DNA from: Akkermansia sp.
Lineage (GTDB): Bacteria; Verrucomicrobiota; Verrucomicrobiia; Verrucomicrobiales; Akkermansiaceae
DNA length: 64,000 nt
Reading direction: 5' to 3'
Assembly: GCA_030536145.1 (NCBI GenBank)
Contig: JAUNQN010000006.1
Location: 1 to 64,000 of the forward strand
The position numbers were made by a program, and so were the translations under genes. This document shows, piece after piece, positions 36,095 to 44,977 of the stretch. Positions within the stretch are counted from its first letter, which is position 1, and each line of letters starts with the position of its first letter. Under the pieces are notes generated by a model, which saw nothing but the letters and a program-made list of their open reading frames with translations, made no database searches and was not told the DNA's origin.

Positions 36095-36673
36095 TCAATC
36101 CGGCATGGCGGCGGAGAGCAGCATAATCAGCTCCGCATTCTTGGCCGCGGTGGCCAGGTCCAGGGCTGTCATCTCTCCCGACCCGGCCACGGAGACCTTG
36201 GCGGCAGCATTCGCTCCGGCTCCCAGCAGGGCTTTCACGCAGCCCGCATCATTATTGGCCGTGGCCACAAAGAGCGGGGTCACGCCGTTCATGGTAGTCT
36301 TGCCGGAGACGGTCACAGCCTTGGCGTTCACATCCGCCCCGGCGGCAAGAAGCGCTTGCGTGGCGGCCAGGTTGCTGCGGCCCACGGCGACCATGAGCGG
36401 GGTGTAGTCCCGCATCTGCATCTCTGCGTTCTGCCCGCTGGCCTTGGCGTTCACATTGGCACCGGCCTTCACCAGCAGCTTCACCAAATCCGTGTTCCCG
36501 TTCGCCGCTGCGGCCATCAGCGCCGTGCGCCCTTGGTCATCCTTCATCTCCACATCCGTAATCTTGTGGGTGGCCTTGAGTTTCTCCCTGGCCTGGTCCG
36601 GGGTCAGCTTGTCCACAGACTGGCAGGAGCAGAGCATGATGGCGGCAAGGGGAAGGATGCAGGCGTATTTCAT
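36095..36673 (-). CDS. ankyrin-repeat lipoprotein
   Basis: A 192-residue protein with a lipoprotein signal (LCSC, lipidated Cys near residue 17) and three to four ankyrin repeats (GRTALMAAAANGNTDLVKLL, YTPLMVAVGRSNLAATQALL, VTPLFVATANNDAGCVKALL, ALDLATAAKNAELIMLL). It likely binds proteins in the periplasm or at the outer membrane. Convergent with comEC, 9 bases away. Confidence 0.87.
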   Translation of the reverse strand: MKYACILPLAAIMLCSCQSVDKLTPDQAREKLKATHKITDVEMKDDQGRTALMAAAANGNTDLVKLLVKAGANVNAKASGQNAEMQMRDYTPLMVAVGRSNLAATQALLAAGADVNAKAVTVSGKTTMNGVTPLFVATANNDAGCVKALLGAGANAAAKVSVAGSGEMTALDLATAAKNAELIMLLSAAMPD

Positions 36674-36679
36674 GGCCTG

Positions 36680-36708
36680 AATCTAGCGCATACCGGGCGT
36701 GAAATCAA
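36680..36708 (-). promoter_or_regulatory. promoter of the ankyrin lipoprotein
   Basis: Minus strand TTGATT, 17 bp, TAGATT; six bases to the ATG at 36673. Confidence 0.65.
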
Positions 36709-36742
36709 GCGGAAAATGCGCCCTGCGCCCGCAGCCCTGCAC

Positions 36743-36771
36743 AAAAAAGGCCCATCCTGTGCGGATGGGCC
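36743..36771 (-). terminator. intrinsic terminator of the 3D-domain gene
   Basis: Nine-bp perfect stem GGCCCATCC/GGATGGGCC (36749-36757 with 36763-36771) followed on the minus strand by TTTTTT. Confidence 0.9.
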
Positions 36772-36794
36772 GGGGAAAAATGTTGTGGCGGGAA

Positions 36795-37415
36795 TCAGCG
36801 GGTGGCCTTCACCTTGCTGTTCTGCTGCTGGAGGGAGGCGTACATCTTGTTGCAGTGGCCGTAGCGCTTGCGGGCGGCCAGGGTTTCGATGCTCTGGCGG
36901 GAGGAGCCCCACTCGATGACCTCAATCTCCACGATGCGGGTGCCCCACTGGCGCATCAGCCCCTTGTTGGGCTGGTAGATGTCGATGGTGCCGGTGCCCA
37001 CCAGGGCGCTACCGTAGTCGTCCACCACATAGGTGTAAGGCTCGCCCTTGATCTTGAACTTGGTGCCCAGCGGGTACACGGACCAGTCTGCAGCGGCGCT
37101 GCGGGTCTGCTCGTTGTACTGCAGGTAGGTGCCCACGGCGTTCTTGGGACCGTAGGAAAGGTGGTCGCTCTCGGAATGGGTGTAGGCGGTGGTACGCACT
37201 ACGCGCTTGACCTGCTTGGGATGGTAGAAGGGCAGACCGTGCTTGTCACGCCCCAGGTTGGGCAGGCGCTTGTCCGGCATGGCTGCGCGTGTGGGCGCAG
37301 CAGGAGCCACAAAGCCGGTGCTTGTGGCGGCAGTGTTTGCCACGGCAGCATCCGCGCCCGTGCAGAGAAGCATGGCGGCAGCTGCCAGTATGGCTGTCTT
37401 GAATGTGGTATTCAT
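36795..37415 (-). CDS. secreted 3D-domain protein (putative murein-active)
   Basis: A 206-residue protein with a signal peptide (MNTTFKTAILAAAAMLLCTGADA) and a C-terminal 3D domain: RTTAYTHSESDH, YPLGTKFKI and the Asp-rich VVDDYGSALVGTGTIDIY, as in MltA C-terminal and resuscitation-factor-like lytic enzymes. A role in peptidoglycan turnover is likely, but the catalytic partner domain of MltA is missing. The start at 37415 gives the signal peptide directly; an upstream in-frame start at 37454 lies within the leader hairpin region. Confidence 0.82.
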   Translation of the reverse strand: MNTTFKTAILAAAAMLLCTGADAAVANTAATSTGFVAPAAPTRAAMPDKRLPNLGRDKHGLPFYHPKQVKRVVRTTAYTHSESDHLSYGPKNAVGTYLQYNEQTRSAAADWSVYPLGTKFKIKGEPYTYVVDDYGSALVGTGTIDIYQPNKGLMRQWGTRIVEIEVIEWGSSRQSIETLAARKRYGHCNKMYASLQQQNSKVKATR

Positions 37416-37441
37416 GATGTTTTTCTTTGGCTTTTTGGGGC

Positions 37442-37494
37442 CGCATGAAAACATGCGTGTTCCCGCATTATACGCGCCGCCACCCGCTTGGCAA
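37442..37494 (-). promoter_or_regulatory. promoter and leader hairpin of the 3D-domain gene
   Basis: Minus strand TTGCCA (37489-37494), 16 bp, TATAAT (37467-37472). Within the predicted leader of about 45 bases is a perfect hairpin, CGCATG/CATGCG (37442-37447 with 37452-37457) with a TTTT loop. It could stabilise or regulate the message. Confidence 0.65.
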
Positions 37495-37557
37495 GCCTTT
37501 TTTTCGCAATGTACGGTTTTCTTAACTAATTTTCGGCTTGCCTGGTGGCGGGGTCGG

Positions 37558-38442
37558 TTACTTGGCGTAGATGACGGTGGGGTTGATACGGGGGATGACG
37601 TTGATGCTGACTGGCTGCTTGCCGACGGAGCGGGCGTGCTCTATAATCATGGCCAGGCGCTGCATCTGGCCCTTGATATCATAGACCTGCATGAGCACCT
37701 CTGCACCGTTTTCCAGGGTGAGGATGATTTTCCACTCCTTGGGGCGGAAGATTTCACGGATACAGGGAATTTCCGTGGTGTTGTAGGGATTGGATGCGGC
37801 TGCCAGCTCCACGATGGGCTGGTAGGCCTTTTGCTCCACCTGGGCATCTACCCGGAAGGCGGGCACGTCCCCGGGCTGCATGTACCACACGGGCAGGTTG
37901 TTGAACTTGGCGTGGAGCTCCGGCACCACGGGGAACAGGCGGCCGTTCTGGTCCATGTACAGCCGGCTGCGCTCACCGGTTCCCGCAGCGCTTTCCAGCT
38001 CCACAAAGACCACGGGCAGGCGCTCCTCCAGCTCAATGTGCAGGGATTCCGGCAGCTCTGCACGGATATGCGCGGAAGCGATGCAGGGGTGGGCCTCCAG
38101 CTTGCGTTCCCAGTCCCCCGGGTTCAGGCTGGCCAGGTGCACGCTGTCCTTCAGCCCCAGGATATCCAGTGCCTGTTTCAGGTTGATAATGTCGTACCTG
38201 GATTCGTACGAGATGTTGTCGATATTGAGCCTGCGCGCCTGCTCAACAAGATAGCTCACCCCCCACCAGAGCAACAGCAGGCCGATGACAACGTAGAGGG
38301 TGATGCGGGCGTACCTCTTCAACCGCATCCATGCGCGCAGCAGGGCCAGCGCGCTGAAAAAGCGCTGGCGCAGGGACAGGGTTCCCTCCAGCTTGCGGAC
38401 GTTGTCCTTGGCTGATTTGCGGAACCTGTTCTGCTTTTTCAC
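37558..38442 (-). CDS. ftsQ: cell division protein FtsQ/DivIB
   Basis: A 294-residue bitopic membrane protein: basic cytosolic N-terminus, one helix (about 47-66, ITLYVVIGLLLLWWGVSYLV), then a POTRA-like segment (IDNISYESRYDIINLKQALDILGL) and the FtsQ beta domain with RLYMDQNGRLFPV. It links the early and late divisome by binding FtsB/FtsL. Last gene of the murC-murB, ddl, ftsQ operon, the classical dcw order. Confidence 0.88.
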   Translation of the reverse strand: MKKQNRFRKSAKDNVRKLEGTLSLRQRFFSALALLRAWMRLKRYARITLYVVIGLLLLWWGVSYLVEQARRLNIDNISYESRYDIINLKQALDILGLKDSVHLASLNPGDWERKLEAHPCIASAHIRAELPESLHIELEERLPVVFVELESAAGTGERSRLYMDQNGRLFPVVPELHAKFNNLPVWYMQPGDVPAFRVDAQVEQKAYQPIVELAAASNPYNTTEIPCIREIFRPKEWKIILTLENGAEVLMQVYDIKGQMQRLAMIIEHARSVGKQPVSINVIPRINPTVIYAK

Positions 38443-38469
38443 TGCTGCTGCGGGGATGCGCCGTGCGGG

Positions 38470-39390
38470 TTAGCCGCGCGGCTGGTTCAGGGAGATTTCC
38501 GCAATCTGGCGGCAGAGCTGGCCGAAGGAGATGCCCACGGCCTTGGCCGCCTTGGGGAACAGGGAGGCGCTGGTCATGCCGGGAATGGTGTTGATTTCCA
38601 GCACGTAGGGCTTGCCGTCATCCGTAAGCAGCACGTCCACGCGGCCGTACACCTCCACGTTCAGCGCCTTGTAGGCAGCCAGGGCGGCGGCCTGAACGGC
38701 CTTGGTCTCCTCCTCCGTGATGTCGGCGGGGCAGATGTAGTCTGACCCCACGGCGCCGGTCATGGAGGGGTACTTGTTCTTGAAATCGTAGAAGCCCTGG
38801 CGGGGGCAGATGTGGATGACGGGCAGGGGGGTGCCGTTGAAAATGGCCACGGTCAGCTCCTTGCCCTTGATGTATTCCTCCACCATCAGGCGTCCGTACT
38901 TGGCGTTGCGCTCCATGGCGGCGGTCAGTTCCGCCTGCTCATGCACAATCTCCACGCCCACGGAGGAACCCTCGCACGGGGGCTTGATGACGCAGGGGGC
39001 GGGGAAGGAGGGCATCTGGCCCGGCTCCAGGGTCTCACCCGCAGGGGTGGGCACGCCCGCAGCCACAAAGGCCTCCTTGGTCAGCACCTTGTCAAAGCAC
39101 TTGCGGCTGGTTTCTGCACCGGCGCCGGTGTAGGGCAGGCCCAGCTCCTCTAGGTAGGACTGCAGGCCGCCGTCCTCGCCGTAGGTGCCGTGGATGATGT
39201 TGAAGCACAGCTCAGTGCCTTCCGGAATGGCGGGGCGCTCGGCGTCCACCATCACGGGGGTCACGTTGGTAAAGCCTTCTTGGCGCAGTGCTTCCAGCAC
39301 GGCATTGCCGGAGACGATGGAGACCTCCCTCTCAGAGCCGGGGCCACCCATCAGCAGGGCTATCTTGGTGTCGTTTGTCAGGGTTTTCAT
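38470..39390 (-). CDS. ddl: D-alanine--D-alanine ligase
   Basis: A 306-residue ATP-grasp ligase making the D-Ala-D-Ala end of the peptidoglycan stem. Motifs: LMGGPGSEREVSIVSG, IIHGTYGEDGGLQSYLEELGLPYTG, CVIKPPCEGSSVGV, VYGRVDVLLTDDGKPYVLEINTIPGMTSASLFP. Normal length of the short DdlB class. 21 bases after the MurC-MurB gene. Confidence 0.95.
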   Translation of the reverse strand: MKTLTNDTKIALLMGGPGSEREVSIVSGNAVLEALRQEGFTNVTPVMVDAERPAIPEGTELCFNIIHGTYGEDGGLQSYLEELGLPYTGAGAETSRKCFDKVLTKEAFVAAGVPTPAGETLEPGQMPSFPAPCVIKPPCEGSSVGVEIVHEQAELTAAMERNAKYGRLMVEEYIKGKELTVAIFNGTPLPVIHICPRQGFYDFKNKYPSMTGAVGSDYICPADITEEETKAVQAAALAAYKALNVEVYGRVDVLLTDDGKPYVLEINTIPGMTSASLFPKAAKAVGISFGQLCRQIAEISLNQPRG

Positions 39391-39411
39391 GGTGTGGTAA
39401 GGGGGGATGGG

Positions 39412-41712
39412 TTAGAATTCCGTCTCGCGGTCGCCAATGACGCGCACCTCCGTGTGCAGGGTGATGCCGCGCTCCGTCTTGGCCTTCTCACGGATGTAGT
39501 CGATGAGGCGGGTCACATCCGAGGCAGAGGCGTTTCCAGTGTTGACGATGAAGTTGGCGTGCTTGGTGGAAACCTGGGCACCGCCGATGGAATAGCCCTT
39601 CAGGCCCAGCTCGTCGATAAGCTTGCCGGCGGGAATTTCCTCCGGGTTCACAAAGGTGCAGCCGGCGCTGGGCTCCACGGGCTGGGAGGCCTTGCGCTTG
39701 TTGCGGAACTCCTCTGTGGCGGTGGCAATGGCCTGCGGGTCGCCGGGGGTGCCGGCAAAGGTGGCCTGGAGCACAATGTTGGTGTCGAACTCCGGGATGA
39801 GGCGGTACTGCGCGCCCTTCATGTTCTCCTTCTCCAGCTCCACCAGCTCGCCGTCCTCGTCCAGGGCGGTGGCGCTGCGGAACACGCTCCACATGTCTCC
39901 GCCCATGCAGCCGGCGTTCATGCGCAGGCTGCCGCCCACGCAGCCGGGGATGCCGTCCATCCACTCGAACCCGGAGATGCCGTGCTGGGCGGCAAAGGCG
40001 GCCAGTTTCTTGAGTTTCACGCCGGCGCCGGCCACAATGGTGTTGCCGCGCAGCTCCAGCTGCTCAAAGATGCCGGAGGCGGGATGGATGACCGCGCCGC
40101 GGATACCGCCGTTGCGGACGATGATGTTGGAGCCGCGGCCGATGGTGCGGACAGGGATGTGGCGGTCCTTGAAGAAGTTGACGACGGCCTGGATGGCCTG
40201 GAAGCTCTCCGGCTCCACCCAGTACTGGGCCTCGCCGCCCACGCCCATGGTGGTGTGCTTGCTCATGGGCTCGTACAGGCGGAAGTTGATGTCCTCGCCG
40301 CATTCGGTGCGCATTTCCGTCATCAGGCGCAGGTCTGCGGCAATCTTGGTGCCGGTCTCGTGCACGTTGCCCGCGCCCAGGGTGATGAACAGGTCCCCGG
40401 GGCGCAGCTGGTTGCCCACCACGTGGTGCGCCAGGGAAAGGTTCGGCAGGAACTCCGCATCCACCGGGCCGTTCTCATGCACGGCATCCACTATCGTCTG
40501 CCCGGAAATACCCGGTATGGGCAGCTCGCTGGCCGGGTACACGTCCGCCACGTACAGCTTGTCCACGTTCTGCAGCACCTTGCCGAAATCGTCGCGCAGC
40601 AGCTTGGTGCGGGAGTAGCGGTGCGGCTGGAACAGCACCACCAGGCGCTCCGGCTTCAGGCTCTGAGCCGTTTGCAGCGTGGCGGCTATCTCCGTGGGGT
40701 GGTGGCCGTAGTCGTCCACTATCCGGTAGTCCTTGGAAAGGTACTTGGTCTCAAAGCGGCGGCGGGCGCCGGCAAAGGAGGTAAGGCCGCGGGCAATGCT
40801 GGCAAAGTCGCAGCCCATCTCCAGGGCGGCGGCGGTGGCGGCCAGGGAGTTGAGCACATTGTGGCGTCCGGGGATTCCCAGCTCCACGCGGCCCAGGGGC
40901 TCTCCCTTGTAGTTGATGGTGTACAGGGTGCGGCCGCGCTTCACGGTCATCTCCGTGGCGGTGTAGTCGGCATCCTGCCAGCCGTAGGAAACGCTGTTGG
41001 GGTACTGTGAGCACACGTCGTGGGCCCCGGCATCGCTCTTGCAGTAGAAAATCTTGCCGCGGGTCTGCCTGCAGAGGGTGTGGAACACCTCCTTGATGTG
41101 GTCCAGGTCACGGTAGAAATCCAGATGCTCGGCCTCGATGTTCAGGATGATGCTGTGCTCCGGCAGGTAGTTCACCAGGGTGCCGTCGCTCTCGTCGCCC
41201 TCTGCCACCAGGTACTCGCTGTCGGCGTTCCAGTGGGCATTGGCACCCAGCACGGGGATTTCCGCGCCCACATAGTGGCAGGGGCGCAGGCGGCCCTCGC
41301 GCAGCAGGTGGGCGGTGAGGGAGGAGGTGGTGGTCTTGCCGTGCGTGCCGGCTACCACCACACCCTTCTTGTTGTTCAGGATGGCGGCCAGGCATTCTGC
41401 GCGGCGCAGGCACAGGCTGTTGTTGGCACGGGCGGCGGCCAGGGCCACGTTGTCCTCACGGATAGCGCTGGAGTAGATGACGATTTCCGCATCCTGCACG
41501 GCATCCGGGTTGTGCGGGCAGGAGAACGCAAGCCCGGCCTGCTGCAGGCGCTCCGTCTCCGTGCTTGTCACGCGGTCGCACCCGCTGACTTTGTGACCCA
41601 TTTCCAGCAACATGCGTGCCAGGCCGCTCATGCCGGCTCCGGCCACGCCGATAAGGTGGATGCGCACGGGATGCTCCCGGTCCAGTAGCCTCTTGCGTAA
41701 CTGCTCAATCAT
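39412..41712 (-). CDS. murC-murB: fused UDP-N-acetylmuramate--alanine ligase and UDP-MurNAc dehydrogenase
   Basis: A 766-residue bifunctional enzyme. Residues 1-460 are MurC: IGVAGAGMSGLA (21-32), ATP loop GTHGKTTTSSL (122-132), YGHHPTEIAATL near 325. Residues about 475-766 are MurB: RGSNIIVRNGGIRG, GIPGCVGGSLRMNAGCMGG, PSAGCTFVNP with the proton-donor position occupied by Cys, and Glu in LHTEVRVIG. MurB makes UDP-MurNAc from enolpyruvyl-GlcNAc and MurC adds L-Ala to it, so consecutive steps are joined. Promoter immediately upstream; first gene of the operon with ddl and ftsQ. Confidence 0.95.
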   Translation of the reverse strand: MIEQLRKRLLDREHPVRIHLIGVAGAGMSGLARMLLEMGHKVSGCDRVTSTETERLQQAGLAFSCPHNPDAVQDAEIVIYSSAIREDNVALAAARANNSLCLRRAECLAAILNNKKGVVVAGTHGKTTTSSLTAHLLREGRLRPCHYVGAEIPVLGANAHWNADSEYLVAEGDESDGTLVNYLPEHSIILNIEAEHLDFYRDLDHIKEVFHTLCRQTRGKIFYCKSDAGAHDVCSQYPNSVSYGWQDADYTATEMTVKRGRTLYTINYKGEPLGRVELGIPGRHNVLNSLAATAAALEMGCDFASIARGLTSFAGARRRFETKYLSKDYRIVDDYGHHPTEIAATLQTAQSLKPERLVVLFQPHRYSRTKLLRDDFGKVLQNVDKLYVADVYPASELPIPGISGQTIVDAVHENGPVDAEFLPNLSLAHHVVGNQLRPGDLFITLGAGNVHETGTKIAADLRLMTEMRTECGEDINFRLYEPMSKHTTMGVGGEAQYWVEPESFQAIQAVVNFFKDRHIPVRTIGRGSNIIVRNGGIRGAVIHPASGIFEQLELRGNTIVAGAGVKLKKLAAFAAQHGISGFEWMDGIPGCVGGSLRMNAGCMGGDMWSVFRSATALDEDGELVELEKENMKGAQYRLIPEFDTNIVLQATFAGTPGDPQAIATATEEFRNKRKASQPVEPSAGCTFVNPEEIPAGKLIDELGLKGYSIGGAQVSTKHANFIVNTGNASASDVTRLIDYIREKAKTERGITLHTEVRVIGDRETEF

Positions 41713-41723
41713 AGTCGCGCGGA

Positions 41724-41751
41724 ATTATACCCCACCCCGCGCATTTTTCAA
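41724..41751 (-). promoter_or_regulatory. promoter of the murC-murB/ddl/ftsQ operon
   Basis: Minus strand TTGAAA, 16 bp, TATAAT; eleven bases to the ATG at 41712. Confidence 0.7.
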
Positions 41752-41808
41752 GCCGAATATGTGCGACCTGCCACAAATAACACGCGCGCGATACGCATCG
41801 GCGGCCGC

Positions 41809-42177
41809 TCACAGTTCCGGCGGTACAATCCCGGCGAGCTTGGCGCCCAGGTAGATTCCCACGCCTGCCGCCAGGAACAGGGCGCAGAGCAGGGCGGCGG
41901 TGATGCAGCGCGGCCAGCTGAACTTGCGGGTGAAGCGCAGCTCGTTCATGGTGCCCAGCACCAGCACCGCGGCGCAAATGCCGCCCACGACAGTCGCCGG
42001 AATCTCCAGCTGGCTCAGGAAGAACCCCGCGCCGGCCAGCATCATGCACAGCTTGATGGCTGTGGCCCAGGCCTGACCCGCCAGGCGGAACGGGTCCACG
42101 CACCAGCACGCCGCCGCGCAGCTGGCCGCAGGCAGCAGCAGCAGGTACAGGATGACCAGGGTGTATATGTGGACCAT
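41809..42177 (-). CDS. four-helix inner-membrane protein, unknown
   Basis: A 122-residue, strongly hydrophobic protein with four predicted membrane helices (about 3-25, 38-57, 62-78, 93-113). No motif I can assign. It follows GH57 on the same strand, but a strong hairpin (42203-42233) lies between them. Codon use fits the neighbours. Confidence 0.6.
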   Translation of the reverse strand: MVHIYTLVILYLLLLPAASCAAACWCVDPFRLAGQAWATAIKLCMMLAGAGFFLSQLEIPATVVGGICAAVLVLGTMNELRFTRKFSWPRCITAALLCALFLAAGVGIYLGAKLAGIVPPEL

Positions 42178-42202
42178 GCAGGTATGGGGGGGGATGCCGA
42201 GA

Positions 42203-42233
42203 GGGCCCGCGGCACCGGTGGTGCGGCGGGCCC
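42203..42233 (-). terminator. strong hairpin after the GH57 gene
   Basis: Stem GGGCCCGC/GCGGGCCC (42203-42210 with 42226-42233) with an inner GCACC/GGTGC pair. No T-run follows, so it may be an RNA-stabilising or Rho-dependent end rather than an intrinsic terminator. Confidence 0.5.
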
Positions 42234-42255
42234 TGTGGAAGTTTCAGCTGACTCC

Positions 42256-43440
42256 TTAGGCCAGGTTGGTCACACCGGCCTTGTGAATCATGGTGGCCTG
42301 CGTCTTCACGCGCACTTGCAGGTCTGCCAGGGCGTTCATGTAATAGATGTACGCATCATACGCAGAGGGGTAGGGGGTGAAGCCGTTGGTCTTCTCCATG
42401 TAGTGGAAATGGTCTGCGCTCTGCAGCTTGCGCCACACGTGGATCATGTCCATGTCCTCGCTGGCCTTCACGGCGGCCTCCAGGTCGTAGATCTTCTTGA
42501 TGGCCTCCTGCTGCATCACGTTGCCGTTCCACTGCGTGGTGGTGCCGAAGGTGGAGCAGGACACCGGGTTGGGGCAATCCAGCGTGCCGGTGGAGCGGAA
42601 ACGCTTCACGGCCTTGCCGGGGGTGATGAAGGTGTTGCCGTTGAACAGCGTGGCCATAATCATGGTGCGCCAGAACTCGAACACGCCTGTGGAGTCCTGC
42701 TGGCGCTCGCCCAGCGTCTCGTAGTCCATGCTCAGGTTCACCACCTGGCCCTCCTGCCGGGTCAGCCAGTCCGCAAAGGTGTACGGGGAGAGCGGGTACT
42801 CGCTCCAGCTGGGGTCCACGCGGCGGTTGGCCAGGTCGTTGGAAAGGTGGCGGTTGCGGATGAGAGTCTTGGTCTTGGCGATGAGCGGGGCGCACTGCAG
42901 GTCGTTGGTGTGGCGGTTGCTCATCATGCGGCTGTTGCCGTCTGCCATGATGCCCTTGAACCCCATGTCATAGGCCTGGGCTGCAATGGCGTTGGAGTAC
43001 AGCATGCCGGTGTTCCACAGCACGGTGGGGCGCTGGCCGAAAAGCTCCTGGATGAGGTCCATGTGCTCGTTCACCTGCTGGGCAAACTCGTCCGTGGAGT
43101 ACAGGGAGGCCAGGGAGGCGTAATACGGCATGGCCAGGAATTCCACGCAGCCGGTCTCCGCCAGCTCCTGGAAGGAGGTGATGAGGTCCGGGCGGTGGTA
43201 CTTGGCCTGCTCCAGGATTACGCCGGAGATGGCCAGGGAGAACTTGAACTTGCCGTCGGAAAGCTCGATGAGCTGCTTCATCAGGCGGTTGGCGGGCAGG
43301 TAGCAGCGCTCTGCCACGGCAGAGAGCACGCGGCCGTTCAGGTCGTCGTCCTCGTAGAAGGCGTGTTCGCCAATCTTGAAGAAGTCGTAGGGTATCAGTC
43401 GGTTCGGCTGATGGGCATGGAATGTAAGGGATATATTCAT
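42256..43440 (-). CDS. glycoside hydrolase family 57 protein (alpha-amylase/4-alpha-glucanotransferase type)
   Basis: A 394-residue cytosolic GH57 protein; it begins ISLTFHAHQPNRL, the family's first conserved motif with its His pair, and carries VLWNTGMLYSN where the catalytic Glu region lies, FKGIMADG and NLSMDYETLGERQ. The Glu usual in motif 3 (W.pE) appears here as Asn-Thr (LWNTG), so catalysis should be checked. It follows the glycogen-synthase-like gene by 24 bases, pointing to alpha-glucan (glycogen) metabolism. Confidence 0.83.
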   Translation of the reverse strand: MNISLTFHAHQPNRLIPYDFFKIGEHAFYEDDDLNGRVLSAVAERCYLPANRLMKQLIELSDGKFKFSLAISGVILEQAKYHRPDLITSFQELAETGCVEFLAMPYYASLASLYSTDEFAQQVNEHMDLIQELFGQRPTVLWNTGMLYSNAIAAQAYDMGFKGIMADGNSRMMSNRHTNDLQCAPLIAKTKTLIRNRHLSNDLANRRVDPSWSEYPLSPYTFADWLTRQEGQVVNLSMDYETLGERQQDSTGVFEFWRTMIMATLFNGNTFITPGKAVKRFRSTGTLDCPNPVSCSTFGTTTQWNGNVMQQEAIKKIYDLEAAVKASEDMDMIHVWRKLQSADHFHYMEKTNGFTPYPSAYDAYIYYMNALADLQVRVKTQATMIHKAGVTNLA

Positions 43441-43464
43441 GGTTCAGACGAATGGGGGTTAGGG

Positions 43465-44766
43465 TTACCAGCCGAGCACGTGGTGGTATACGCGGATCAT
43501 CTTGTCGGCAGCCGTTTCCCAGCTGGAGTTCATGATGTCCTGCGTGCTTTCCTTGGAGACCTTCTCGTACAGGTCCTCGTCGGTGATGAGGTCGATGATG
43601 TGCTTGGCCATCATGTTCACGTCCCAGAAGTCTGCCTTCAGGGCACCCTTCATCACCTCTGCCACGCCGCTCTGCTTGGAGATGACAGCGGGAATGCCGA
43701 ACTGGGCGGCCTCCAGGGCGGACAGGCCGAAGGGCTCGGAAACGGAGGGCATGCAGTACACGTCCGTCATGGAGAGCAGCTCGTTCACCTTCTGCTTGTT
43801 CAGGAATCCGGTGAAGTGGAACTTGTCTCCCACGCCGTGGAAGGCGCCGGTCTCGATGAGCTGGCGGAGCTTCTCTCCCGTACCGGCCATCACGAAACGC
43901 ACGTTGTCCGTCTGCTCCAGCACCTTGGCGGCAATCTGCAGGAAGAACTCCGGCCCCTTCTGGGCGGTGAGTCGGCCCAGGAACAGCACCAGCTTCTCCG
44001 GGAACTTCTTCTTGCTGTGGAACACGTGCACGGGGTCTGCTCCGTTGTGCACGGGGAAAATCTTGGCGGGGTTGATGCCGTAGTGGCCGGCGGCCACGGT
44101 GCCGGTGTACTTGGAAACGGGAATCACGGCATCTGCCTGCTCCATGCCGTACTTCTCAATGTCGTATATCCAGCCGCGGGCATCTGCGCCGGCGCGGTCA
44201 AACTGGGAGGCATGCAGGTGTACCACCAGCGGCTTGCCGGTGGCCTTCTTCACCTCCACGCCGGCCAGGTAGGTCATCCAGTCGTGCGCATGCACCACGT
44301 CGAAGTCATACTGGCGGGCCATCACGGCGCAAATCTTGGAGAACTCGATTACCTTGCGGGCCAGGTCGCCGGCGTACAGGTCCTCCTTGCCGGTGAACAG
44401 GTCCAGGTCTGCGCGGCTCACGTGGGAGAACAGCAGCTTGCCCTGCTTGGTGAACACCACCGTGCCGGGGGTGCCCTCCACATGGGCGTACGGGTCCAGG
44501 TTCACGGGGGCCTTGCCCACCACGGAGAAGCTGCTGTAGGTGTAGCTCTCCTCCTGGTGTTCCTCCACCTGGGCGTACTGCAGGTTGTTGATACCGGTCA
44601 GGCTGAAGCCGTCGTACACGGCAGAGGGATCAGCCTTGGGAACGATGACGGAAAGGTCTACTTTCTTGGCAAGCGCCTTGGAGATGCCCATGCAGGCCAC
44701 ACCAAGACCACCGTTGATCAGCGGGGGGAACTCCCACCCCAGTTCAAGTACTTTGATTCTCCTCAT
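43465..44766 (-). CDS. glycogen/starch synthase-like glycosyltransferase (GT4/GT5 fold)
   Basis: A 433-residue GT-B glycosyltransferase. N-terminal EFPPLINGGLGVAC is the synthase-type Gly-rich loop (KxGGL in classical GlgA, here NGGLG), then DVVHAHDWMTYLAGV, VLFLGRLTAQKGPEFFLQIA and the nucleotide-sugar motif MPSVSEPFGLSALEAAQFGIPAV. Members act on ADP- or UDP-glucose to extend alpha-glucans. Paired with GH57 in one operon, it probably makes or remodels glycogen. Confidence 0.85.
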   Translation of the reverse strand: MRRIKVLELGWEFPPLINGGLGVACMGISKALAKKVDLSVIVPKADPSAVYDGFSLTGINNLQYAQVEEHQEESYTYSSFSVVGKAPVNLDPYAHVEGTPGTVVFTKQGKLLFSHVSRADLDLFTGKEDLYAGDLARKVIEFSKICAVMARQYDFDVVHAHDWMTYLAGVEVKKATGKPLVVHLHASQFDRAGADARGWIYDIEKYGMEQADAVIPVSKYTGTVAAGHYGINPAKIFPVHNGADPVHVFHSKKKFPEKLVLFLGRLTAQKGPEFFLQIAAKVLEQTDNVRFVMAGTGEKLRQLIETGAFHGVGDKFHFTGFLNKQKVNELLSMTDVYCMPSVSEPFGLSALEAAQFGIPAVISKQSGVAEVMKGALKADFWDVNMMAKHIIDLITDEDLYEKVSKESTQDIMNSSWETAADKMIRVYHHVLGW

Positions 44767-44942
44767 ATTATATGTCTTTCAGGCTATGTGTGTTTTCAAG
44801 TTTTCCGGCCCTTGTGCGCGTACGCTACGGAGTCGCCGCATTCTATGCCCCTTTTCCTGCTCTGTCGAGCAAAATATGTGTCACTATTCCAAAAAAAGCA
44901 CAAAACAGCGGTGAAAGTTATCCTAATAGAAAAACTCTCAGT

Positions 44943-44972
44943 AAAAAAGAGGAGAGCCCCGGAGTCCGGGGC
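44943..44972 (-). terminator. terminator of the PUR-domain gene
   Basis: Stem GCCCCGG/CCGGGGC (44956-44962 with 44966-44972) directly after the stop at 44978, followed on the minus strand by TCTCCTC and then TTTTTT. The remaining gap to 44766 (about 175 bases) is AT-rich and shows no gene. Confidence 0.65.
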
Positions 44973-44977
44973 AGGGG

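Noticed and set aside
44767-44772. TATAAT touching the start codon of the glycogen-synthase-like gene
   Set aside because: The nearest TTGAAA is 21 bp away and transcription would begin inside the coding region; not accepted as its promoter.
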